In this document: one piece after another, positions 7,087-12,708 of the stretch | Numbering within the stretch: the stretch's first letter is position 1 | Layout of the letters: every line of letters begins with the position of its first letter | Source of the DNA: an uncultured Verrucomicrobiota bacterium | GTDB lineage: Bacteria > Verrucomicrobiota > Verrucomicrobiia > Methylacidiphilales > Verrucolacustridaceae | Assembly: GCA_903905395.1 (NCBI GenBank) | Contig: CAIVGD010000041.1 | Location: forward strand, 1 to 12,708 | Direction: 5' to 3' | DNA length: 12,708 nt | Notes under the pieces: generated by a model | What the model was told of the DNA's origin: nothing | What the model saw: only the letters and a program-made list of their open reading frames with translations | Databases searched by the model: none | Translations under genes and position numbers: made by a program

Positions 7087-7980
7087 TTGGCAGGCGCAAA
7101 CTGGCTGAACCGGGGTGGTCGGGATCTCGGCTCCCATCGGGCCGGGTGGAAAGCTTGGCTTCTGCTCGGGCCACTCCTGCTTTGGCTGGGGCTCTTCGTC
7201 CTTCTTCCCACGCTACTTCTCGTCCTCACCAGCTTCAGCCAGCGTGATGAATTGGGCCGTGTCGTGTACTCCTTCACCCTGGAGAATTACACCCGCTGTT
7301 TCGACCCAATATGGCTTTCGATTTTTTGGAATTCGATCCTCTACGCCGTGATTGCCACGGTGATCTGCGTGCTCGTCGGCTACCCCGCGGCGTATGCCAT
7401 CGGCCGAGCCAGCCCGGCCAACCGCCGAATTCTGCTTACCCTCGTCATGATCCCGTTTTGGACCAGCTTCCTCATCCGCACCTACGCATGGATCTCCATC
7501 CTCAGCCAGGAAGGCCTCGTCAACAGCCTGCTCCTTTCCTCCCACATCCTGCCCGCTCCTCTCTCCATGATGTACACCCCCTTCGCCATCGTCCTCGGCC
7601 TGGTTTATAACTACCTCCCATTTATGATTCTTCCTATCTACACGAGCGTCGAGAAACTCGATAACTCCCTCATCGAAGCCGCCTACGATCTCGGAGCCGG
7701 ACCCCTCCGCGCCTTTTCCAGCGTCATCATCCCCTTGACCAAACCCGGGATCGCCGCCGGTGCTCTCCTTGTTTTCGTCCCAGCCATCGCCATGTACGCC
7801 ATCACCACCCTCATGGGCGGCGGCTCCAACCCCACCATCGGTGAAGTTATCCAAAACCAGTTCACCCGCGCCCGCAACCAACCCTTCGGGGCAGCCCTCG
7901 GCGTCCTCCTCATGCTCCTCTTCCTCGTCTGCTTCCTGATTCTCGGAAGAAAAACCAACTCCGACGACCGCTCCACCTAG
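7087..7980 (+). CDS. potB: Spermidine/putrescine ABC transporter permease, PotB-like
   Basis: An inner-membrane permease of 297 residues with about six hydrophobic segments. The first is LLLGPLLLWLGLFVLLPTLLLV, followed by the periplasmic TSFSQRDELG stretch typical of PotB. The EAA loop reads EAAYDLGAGPLRAFSSVIIPLTKPGIAAG. A segment with FWTSFLIRTYAW is strongly PotB/PotH-like. The start is a TTG at 7087, ten nucleotides after the PotD stop; no better ATG or GTG is in frame before the first membrane segment, and the spacing to any purine-rich stretch is poor, so the start is uncertain. It pairs with the PotC-like permease to form the channel. The usual ATPase (PotA) is not encoded next to it. 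Confidence 0.88.
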   Translation: MAGANWLNRGGRDLGSHRAGWKAWLLLGPLLLWLGLFVLLPTLLLVLTSFSQRDELGRVVYSFTLENYTRCFDPIWLSIFWNSILYAVIATVICVLVGYPAAYAIGRASPANRRILLTLVMIPFWTSFLIRTYAWISILSQEGLVNSLLLSSHILPAPLSMMYTPFAIVLGLVYNYLPFMILPIYTSVEKLDNSLIEAAYDLGAGPLRAFSSVIIPLTKPGIAAGALLVFVPAIAMYAITTLMGGGSNPTIGEVIQNQFTRARNQPFGAALGVLLMLLFLVCFLILGRKTNSDDRST

Positions 7981-8036
7981 GGCGGAGCCCCCTTGCCAGA
8001 ATTGGATCCCACGCCTACCCTCATAAGTGGGTGACC

Positions 8037-8054
8037 CCTTGGCGCTAGCCAGGG
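8037..8054 (+). terminator. Possible stem-loop after the importer genes
   Basis: CCTTGGC pairs with GCCAGGG across a GCTA loop (seven pairs including one G-U) 56 nt after the PotB stop. There is no T-tract after it, so intrinsic termination is doubtful. It overlaps the -35 half of a possible promoter for the next gene and could instead be coincidental or regulatory. Confidence 0.25.
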
Positions 8055-8067
8055 TTCCACCTAAAAC
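8039..8067 (+). promoter_or_regulatory. Possible promoter of the saccharopine-dehydrogenase-family gene
   Basis: TTGGCG (8039-8044) and TAAAAC (8062-8067) are separated by 17 nt and each matches four of six sigma-70 consensus bases. A transcript from here would carry the strong ribosome binding site at 8085. The 118-nt gap from the PotB gene also suggests an independent transcription start. Confidence 0.3.
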
Positions 8068-8084
8068 TTAAAGCAATAATAGTC

Positions 8085-8090
8085 AGGAGG
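8085..8090 (+). promoter_or_regulatory. Strong ribosome binding site of the saccharopine-dehydrogenase-family gene
   Basis: A perfect AGGAGG lies eight nucleotides before the ATG at 8099. It fixes that start and contrasts with most other genes here, which lack a visible Shine-Dalgarno sequence. High expression is a reasonable inference. Confidence 0.8.
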
Positions 8091-8098
8091 TTGCGACC

Positions 8099-9355
8099 AT
8101 GAAAAACGCCCTTGTTCTGGGTACTGGCGGGGTTGGGTCGGTCATTGGTCAGCGCCTCCATACCTACGACTGCTACGGAGATATTTATCTGGGAGACGTG
8201 GAAACCCAGTTCGCCGACATCCTCCACGCCAAAACCGACAACAGCCGATTCAAGGTCGTCAAACTCGACGCCAGCGATCCGGTCGCCCTCGCCTCCTTTA
8301 TCAAGGAAAAGAAAATTTTCGTCACGATCAACGCCTGCCCCAGCTTCGTCAATCCCTCCGTCCTCACCGCCTGCGCCGAAGCCGGCTCCAACTACATCGA
8401 TATGGCCTCCGACTGCTACGTCCCGCCAGGTGTGAAAAAATTCGGCAAGAGCTCCTTCGAAGCCGAAATCGAGAAGTACCACGACGAGTTCCTCAAAAAA
8501 GATATCACCGCCATCCTCTCCATGGGCATGGATCCCGGCGCTGTGAATATTTTTGCCCGCTGGGCCGTCGACCGTCTCGATATCGCCACCTCCATCCGCG
8601 TCCTCGATGCCGATAACGCCGAAGTCAAAGGCTACCGCTTCGCCGTCCTCTTCAGCCCGGAAACTCTCTTTGAAGAACTCGGCGCTGTCCCCTACTTCGT
8701 CAAAGACGGCCGCATCGTCTCCGGGAAACCGCTAGAAACCGAGGTGGAAGTCCTGCGCTTCCCCGATCCCATCGGCTTTATGAAAACCTACGCCGTCGCC
8801 CACGAAGAGGGCGTCAGCCTGGGCATCCACCCCCCATTCGTTGCCAAAGGCGTGAACTACTCCGTCTTCAAATACACCCTCTCCGACAAAGTGGTCAACA
8901 TCGCCAAATCCCTCGCCCTCCTCGATCTCGATAACTGGCGCAAAATGAAAGTCGACGGAGTGGAAGTCGCCCCCGTCCGCGTCGCCACCGGCCGCCTGCC
9001 CAAACCAGCCCAACTCGGCTCCACCGTCGACGGCTACTCCTGCATCGGCACAGAAGTTCGCGGTATGAAGGACGGCGTCCGCACCGAATACTTCGTTTAC
9101 ACCATGGACGATCACCGCGAGACGTACCTCCGCTACGGGTACTCCCTCACCGTCATTCAGACCGGCCTGCCCCCCGCCCTCATCTGCCGCCTCATGGCCG
9201 AAGGCCGCCTCAAGGAACGCGGCGTCATGATGCCCGAGGCCCTCGATCCCGAAACCATCATGCGGGAACTCCCCGACGAGGGCATCCCCATCTACGTCGA
9301 GCAACGCCGCATCGAACCCCCCTCCCGCTTCCCCCTGCCTAAAATTAAGAAGTAG
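8099..9355 (+). CDS. Saccharopine dehydrogenase-family oxidoreductase, possible carboxy(nor)spermidine synthase
   Basis: A protein of 418 residues. The N-terminal Rossmann motif GTGGVGSVIG (8-17) binds NAD(P). INACPSFVN and a following YIDMASD stretch, then GMDPGAVNIFARWAV, mark the saccharopine dehydrogenase/carboxynorspermidine synthase superfamily. Near the end are SCIGTEVRGMKDG and a YTMDDH motif that resemble the C-terminal domain of carboxynorspermidine synthase. These enzymes reductively join an amine to an aldehyde; carboxynorspermidine synthase condenses aspartate semialdehyde with a diamine on the route to norspermidine or spermidine. The adjacent polyamine importer favours that role, but true saccharopine dehydrogenase (lysine metabolism) or another opine-type reductase is possible. 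No carboxynorspermidine decarboxylase gene is visible. The strong ribosome binding site at 8085 fixes the start. Confidence 0.8.
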   Translation: MKNALVLGTGGVGSVIGQRLHTYDCYGDIYLGDVETQFADILHAKTDNSRFKVVKLDASDPVALASFIKEKKIFVTINACPSFVNPSVLTACAEAGSNYIDMASDCYVPPGVKKFGKSSFEAEIEKYHDEFLKKDITAILSMGMDPGAVNIFARWAVDRLDIATSIRVLDADNAEVKGYRFAVLFSPETLFEELGAVPYFVKDGRIVSGKPLETEVEVLRFPDPIGFMKTYAVAHEEGVSLGIHPPFVAKGVNYSVFKYTLSDKVVNIAKSLALLDLDNWRKMKVDGVEVAPVRVATGRLPKPAQLGSTVDGYSCIGTEVRGMKDGVRTEYFVYTMDDHRETYLRYGYSLTVIQTGLPPALICRLMAEGRLKERGVMMPEALDPETIMRELPDEGIPIYVEQRRIEPPSRFPLPKIKK

Positions 9356-9356
9356 T

Positions 9357-9541
9357 CTCGCGCTGACGCGAGGAGGGGATCAGAGATGATTTTGGATTGA
9401 TTAACTGCCCCCGGAGGGGGCGTGGAAATTAGCCGGCTGCGCGAGCTGCCGGTTGTTCGTATGAATTACGTATGCGCCCCTGCGGGGCGCTGGAAAACTG
9501 AACCACTGCCCCCATCCAGACGGCGCCCACGCATGGGCGCC
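9357..9541. repeat. Cluster of five small GC-rich palindromes
   Basis: Five stem-loops follow each other in 185 bases: 9357-9372 (CTCGCG/CGCGAG, two nt after the stop codon), 9407-9421 (GCCCCC/GGGGGC), 9431-9454 (AGCCGGC/GCCGGTT, one G-U), 9474-9490 (GCGCCCC/GGGGCGC) and 9522-9541 (GGCGCCC/GGGCGCC). The second and fourth are each followed closely by TGGAAA, suggesting duplicated units. The first could end transcription of the preceding gene, although no T-tract follows. The arrangement resembles REP-like palindromic repeats. No gene is supported here. Confidence 0.75.
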
Positions 9542-9568
9542 CTACATTTGTTTTATTCTTTGAGCTTT

Positions 9569-9760
9569 CCAGCTAGCCGTCCTCGGAGATGCGCCTTACC
9601 TAAACTTCGAAATTCCCTTTCCCAATCCAAAATCCACAATCTAACATCCAAAATCCTTTCATCCTCCCCTCTTTCTTCAACTTAAACTGGCTGTGCCACT
9701 CCCATCTCCTATCTCCTATCTTCTCCTGGCGGCGTCCGCCGCCCGGCGCTCCTCCGCGCC
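9569..9760. repeat. Composite repeat spacer upstream of tyrS
   Basis: Modules known from the other spacers occur here in a different order: the CTCGGAG module at 9569-9600; a period-7 tract of AATCCAA-type units at 9624-9658; a short CTTCAA/CTTAAA hexad piece near 9676-9687; a second period-7 tract of CATCTCC/TATCTCC/TATCTTC units at 9703-9723; and the hairpin at 9728-9740, identical to 3513-3525. A further GGCGC/GCGCC hairpin sits at 9745-9760. An open frame at 9422-9685 is repeat-derived and is not called. The remaining bases to 9806 show no clear promoter or ribosome binding site for tyrS. Confidence 0.78.
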
Positions 9761-9806
9761 CCTTAATCGCCTTCACCTTTTTCAACTTGCCGATTAAGCT
9801 CGCCCC

Positions 9807-10964
9807 ATGCCCGCTGAAGCCCTCCTCTCCGGCCTCACTCACGTCCACACCCGCGAGGAGTTTGCCAAAAAACTCGCCACGGGCCGCCCCCTCCGCGTCA
9901 AACTCGGCTTCGATCCTTCCGCCCCCGACCTCCACCTCGGCCACGCCCTCGTCCTCGCCAAAGTCCGCCAGTTCCAGGATGCCGGCCACCTCGCCGTCAT
10001 AATCGTCGGGGATTACACCGCCCGCGTCGGCGACCCCACCGGCCGATCAAAAACCCGGCCTGCCCTCGAACCCGAACTCATCGAAAAAAACGCCAAAACC
10101 TACACCGATCAGGTCTTCCGCATCCTCGACCCCCAACACACCGAAGTCCGCCGTAACGGCGAGTGGCTCGCCAAACTAACCTGCGCCGACCTCCTCCGCC
10201 TCAACTCCCAAGTCAACGTCGCCCGAATGCTGGAACGCGACGACTTCTCCAAGCGCTACAAAGATGGGGTCGCCATCAGCCTAGCCGAATTCCAATACCC
10301 CGTCCTTCAGGGCTACGACTCGGTCGCCGTCCGCTCCGATATCGAGCTCGGCGGCAACGACCAGCTCTTCAATAACCTCGTCGGCCGCGATCTCCAACGT
10401 CAGGCCGGCCAGGAGCCGCAGGTCGTCCTCGTCACCGCCCTCCTCACCGGCACCGATGGAAAACAAAAGATGAGCAAGTCGCTGGGCAATCACATCGGCA
10501 TCACCGAGCCCGCGAATGAGATTTTCGGCAAAGTAATGTCGATCCCGGACGAAACCTGCGCCGTCTGGCGGGATCTTCTCGGATCCTTCCTAGGCCTCCC
10601 CCGCGAAACCCCCGCCCACCCCATGGAGGCAAAGAAGGAACTCGCAGGCGCGGCCGTTCGCCGCTTTCACGGAGATGCCTCGGCCACCGCCGCCCGCGCC
10701 GATTTCGAGGCCAAGTTTTCCAAGAAGGATCTTTCCTCCGCCGAAATGGATTCCTTCCATCCCTCCTCTGCGTCCCTCTCCGTCGCCAAACTGGTGCAGG
10801 AGACTGGAGTGATTTCCAGTAACTCCGAGGCTCGTCGCCTCATCACCCAGGGTGGAGTCAAACTCGACGGGGCCAAACTGTCCGACCCCAAAGCCGACAT
10901 TTCCCTCCACTCCGGCCAAGTCCTCCAAATCGGAAAAAAAACCTTCTTCCGTATCGCGCTCTAA
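9807..10964 (+). CDS. tyrS: Tyrosyl-tRNA synthetase
   Basis: A cytoplasmic class I aminoacyl-tRNA synthetase of 385 residues that attaches tyrosine to tRNA-Tyr. The signature VKLGFDPSAPDLHLGH places the HIGH motif at residues 43-46 (HLGH), and KMSKS lies at 221-225. VGDYTARVGDPTGRS (68-81) and ELGGNDQLFN (180-189) are typical of the TyrZ-like branch, which is distinct from E. coli TyrS. A C-terminal S4 RNA-binding domain is visible from about 320 to 365 (SVAKLVQETG... ARRLITQGGVKLDG). Length and motifs are complete. The ATG at 9807 gives a normal N-terminus, though no Shine-Dalgarno sequence precedes it. It is separated from both neighbours by repeat-rich spacers and is probably a single-gene unit; no T-box is visible upstream. 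Confidence 0.96.
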   Translation: MPAEALLSGLTHVHTREEFAKKLATGRPLRVKLGFDPSAPDLHLGHALVLAKVRQFQDAGHLAVIIVGDYTARVGDPTGRSKTRPALEPELIEKNAKTYTDQVFRILDPQHTEVRRNGEWLAKLTCADLLRLNSQVNVARMLERDDFSKRYKDGVAISLAEFQYPVLQGYDSVAVRSDIELGGNDQLFNNLVGRDLQRQAGQEPQVVLVTALLTGTDGKQKMSKSLGNHIGITEPANEIFGKVMSIPDETCAVWRDLLGSFLGLPRETPAHPMEAKKELAGAAVRRFHGDASATAARADFEAKFSKKDLSSAEMDSFHPSSASLSVAKLVQETGVISSNSEARRLITQGGVKLDGAKLSDPKADISLHSGQVLQIGKKTFFRIAL

Positions 10965-10979
10965 CCCCCAGCCCAGTAA

Positions 10980-11033
10980 GTAGTGGGCAGTAAGCAGTCT
11001 TCCGCTCACTGCTCACTTTTCCCTTCCCACTAC
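10980..11033. repeat. Heptad-built inverted repeat / stem-loop after tyrS
   Basis: Sixteen nucleotides after the tyrS stop, an outer stem GTAGTGGG (10980-10987) pairs with CCCACTAC (11026-11033). An inner stem AGTAAGCAGT (10989-10998) pairs with ACTGCTCACT (11008-11017) with one mismatch, around a nine-base loop. Both arms are built of seven-base units (AGTAAGT, AGTGGGC, AGTAAGC; CACTGCT, CACTTTT, CACTACC). It may stop transcription or protect the tyrS 3' end, but lacks a T-tract directly after the stem. Confidence 0.7.
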
Positions 11034-11088
11034 CCGCAAAAACATATCTTTAAGATTTTAGTCCTCAATTTCCTCTCCTCTTCTCTGA

Positions 11089-11157
11089 CTTCAACTTAAT
11101 CTTAAACTTCAACTATTCTCCCTATCTCCCATCTCCTATCTTCTATCTTCTCCTGTC
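11089..11157. repeat. Hexad and heptad repeat copy upstream of the dGTPase-like gene
   Basis: CTTCAA, CTTAAT, CTTAAA and CTTCAA units (11089-11112) precede period-7 units TATCTCC, CATCTCC, TATCTTC and TATCTTC (11123-11150), then TCCTGTC and a degenerate form of the GGCGG hairpin. The order is reversed relative to 3453-3562. The remainder of the spacer to 11269 contains no recognisable gene, promoter or ribosome binding site. Confidence 0.75.
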
Positions 11158-11269
11158 GGTCTTCCGCGTCCCTCACTTATTTCCCTCCATCCACCCGATG
11201 TTCACACAAATTGTGGATGGATTCGGACCCCCCCCTCGACTCCCGCCCACCTCCGTTCATTCCATATGA

Positions 11270-12451
11270 ATGCCTATCCGCACCCGTAAAGACTGGGAGA
11301 AGAAAGAGGCTCTTTCCATCGCCCCCTACGCATCCAAAAGCCGGGAGAGCTTGGGCCGCAAACACTCCGAGGAATCCCACGATTTCCGTCCCGAGTTCCA
11401 GCGCGACCGCGAACGCATCGTCCATAGCAACGCATTTCGTACTCTCGAATATAAAACCCAGATCCCCATCAACGGCACCGGAGACCATGTCCGCACCCGC
11501 CTTACCCATACCATCGTTGTCGCATCGCTTTCCCGCTCCCTCTGCCGCTCCCTCGGCCTTAACGAGGACCTCGCAGAAGCCATCGCTCTGGCCCGCGACC
11601 TCGGTCACCCTCCTTTTGGCCATCCCGTCGAGCACACCCTCGATCAACTCATGCAGGATTCCGGAGGTTTCGGGCGCCGACGCCAAAGCCTCCGCGTAGT
11701 CGAGCAGTTGGAAATTAAATACCCCGAATTCAATGGTCTCAACCTCACTCACGAAGTCCGCGAGGGCCTCAGCCCCCTATCCCGTCCCGATACTCAGCCC
11801 TCCCTCGAATCTCAAGCGGTCGATCTGGCCGATGAGATCGCCCACTGCTGCCACGACCTCGAAGACGCGCTGGAAAGCGGTCTGATCGAACCCACCGCAC
11901 TCCTCGGCATCGAACTTTGGAAGGAAACGGAATCCTCCGTTCGCAAAAATTACGCCCGCTTGGATCCGGAGAGGACCCGTTGCTTCGTTGCCCGCTGCCT
12001 CGCCGACCACCTGATGGAAGACGCCACCCGTTCGTCCGCTGCCAATCTCGCGGAAGTGGCTCCCTCCACGGCCGCCGATGCCCAGACTGCCGGACGCCGT
12101 CTGGTCACTTTCACATTACCCATGCGGGTAAAAATCCAGAACCTTCGTACGTTTCTCTCCGAAAATCTCTACCACCACCCAGGGGTGCGCGAAGTCAACC
12201 AACGCGCCTGCCAAGTGCTCCAGGGATTGTTCGAGTTTTACCATGCTCATCCTCACCTCATCGCTGAACGGGCGGTCCTCCGCATAAAAAAGGAAGGGGT
12301 CAGCCGGGCCGTCTGTGATTTCCTTTCCGGCCTGACCGATCGCACCGCCCTCCAACAATACGCCCGCCACGTCGGCGCCGATGGACTCCTCCGCGAACTC
12401 ACCCCGCATCGCGCCGATCCATCCGCACTCCCCAACCTCCACCTCGTTTAA
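11270..12451 (+). CDS. dGTPase-like HD-domain phosphohydrolase with altered HD motif
   Basis: A protein of 393 residues of the deoxyguanosinetriphosphate triphosphohydrolase (Dgt-like) family, which splits dNTPs to nucleoside and triphosphate. Family motifs run in order: NAFRTLEYKTQI (54-65), RTRLTHT with metal-ligand H80, the HD region ARDLGHPPFGHPVE (108-121), SGGF...RQSLRVVEQLE, LNLTHEVREG, and VDLADEIAHCCHDLEDAL with D188. The HD histidine is Arg109 (codon CGC at 11594-11596), whereas D110, H118 and E121 remain. Residues normally HN in the FEHNxQSLR motif are RR (136-137). Loss of one metal ligand suggests changed or lost catalysis; a regulatory or oligomer-partner role is possible. The reading frame is otherwise intact and normal in length. 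No Shine-Dalgarno sequence precedes the ATG, and a seven-residue out-of-frame mini-ORF (11266-11289) overlaps it. Confidence 0.88.
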   Translation: MPIRTRKDWEKKEALSIAPYASKSRESLGRKHSEESHDFRPEFQRDRERIVHSNAFRTLEYKTQIPINGTGDHVRTRLTHTIVVASLSRSLCRSLGLNEDLAEAIALARDLGHPPFGHPVEHTLDQLMQDSGGFGRRRQSLRVVEQLEIKYPEFNGLNLTHEVREGLSPLSRPDTQPSLESQAVDLADEIAHCCHDLEDALESGLIEPTALLGIELWKETESSVRKNYARLDPERTRCFVARCLADHLMEDATRSSAANLAEVAPSTAADAQTAGRRLVTFTLPMRVKIQNLRTFLSENLYHHPGVREVNQRACQVLQGLFEFYHAHPHLIAERAVLRIKKEGVSRAVCDFLSGLTDRTALQQYARHVGADGLLRELTPHRADPSALPNLHLV

Positions 12452-12708
12452 TACCCGGGCACCAGAGGGTGGCGGGTGATTCTTGATTCTTAATTTTGGA
12501 TTATTGATTACTGGAAACGCCCCGCCTTGGCTTCCAACTTTATAACCCAAGGTAGCGGCAACATCTCCGAGGCCGCCTAGCTGGACCTACAAATTTGAAG
12601 ATTCAACGCAGGCGTTCTCGGAGAGACCGCCCTACCTCAACGCTCCAACCTCAAAACCGAAAACAACTGTGGGGCGTCCATTCGTGGGCGCCATCAGTCT
12701 CGAATTCA
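12452..12708. repeat. Repeat-rich right end with inverted module copies
   Basis: No gene is seen in the last 257 bases. A period-7 tract (ATTCTTG, ATTCTTA, ATTTTGG, ATTATTG, ATTACTG) covers 12479-12513. The CTCGGAG module then appears twice: reversed at about 12551-12586 (GGTAGCGGC... CCGCCTAGCTGGAC) and forward at 12611-12636, forming an imperfect inverted pair. The sequence AAAACAACTGTGGGGCG from 12659 repeats 3415-3431. It runs into an eight-pair hairpin at 12673-12692 (GGCGTCCA/TGGGCGCC, loop TTCG) whose right arm matches that of the hairpin near 9522-9541. Confidence 0.78.

Noticed and set aside
7213..7881. 222-codon open frame antisense to the PotB-like gene
   Set aside because: Same shadow effect: an acidic, glycine-rich low-complexity translation opposite a clear membrane protein.
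8732..9304. 190-codon open frame antisense to the saccharopine-dehydrogenase-family gene
   Set aside because: Opposite a conserved enzyme with a strong ribosome binding site; the antisense product has no motif and biased composition.
9422..9685. 87-codon open frame in the spacer before tyrS
   Set aside because: It runs through palindromes and repeat modules and has no family resemblance.
9356..9806. T-box or other riboswitch before tyrS
   Set aside because: I found no T-box core sequence or specifier stem; the hairpins there belong to repeats shared with other spacers.
12551..12692. Insertion sequence remnant
   Set aside because: Inverted copies exist but there is no transposase fragment or target duplication visible, so only a repeat is called.

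Overview
The window is about 12.7 kb of GC-rich bacterial chromosome. It holds nine complete protein genes and the 3' tail of a tenth. There are no tRNA or rRNA genes, transposases, phage genes or CRISPR arrays. High GC, few Shine-Dalgarno sequences and intergenic spacers full of short period-7 repeats and small palindromes suggest a Verrucomicrobiota/PVC-type bacterium. That placement is an inference from style, not a marker-gene result.

Region 1 (1-3314, + strand) is a tightly coupled operon. It contains an unidentified gene tail, a GNAT acyltransferase, an HDAC-fold amidohydrolase with an intact zinc site, and an aldehyde dehydrogenase close to succinylglutamate-semialdehyde dehydrogenase (AstD). 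Stops and starts overlap at every junction (TTGA, ATGA, then 11 nt). Acylate, oxidise the aldehyde, deacylate is a coherent logic for breaking down an amino acid or polyamine as an N-acyl intermediate. The substrate cannot be read from the sequence.

Region 2 (3591-4898, - strand) is a lone UDP-sugar 6-dehydrogenase of the UDP-GlcNAc (WbpA) type, flanked on both sides by repeat-rich spacers.

Region 3 (5158-9355, + strand) is a polyamine block. It encodes a spermidine/putrescine-type ABC importer in the order PotC-PotD-PotB, with no ATPase gene here. After a 118-nt gap with its own strong ribosome binding site comes a saccharopine-dehydrogenase-family enzyme, a possible carboxy(nor)spermidine synthase. 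Import and synthesis of polyamines may therefore be adjacent.

Region 4 (9807-12451, + strand) has tyrosyl-tRNA synthetase and a dGTPase-family HD protein. In the latter the histidine of the defining HD motif is arginine, while most other active-site residues remain.

The spacers at 3315-3590, 4899-5157, 9356-9806, 10965-11269 and 12452-12708 share a mosaic of modules: period-7 tracts (TATCTTC and AATCCAA type), a CTTAAA hexad tract, a GGCGG...CCGCC hairpin, and a CTCGGAG-containing module in both orientations. They are the most unusual non-coding feature. The dGTPase substitution and the GNAT/HDAC/AstD-like operon are the most interesting coding features.
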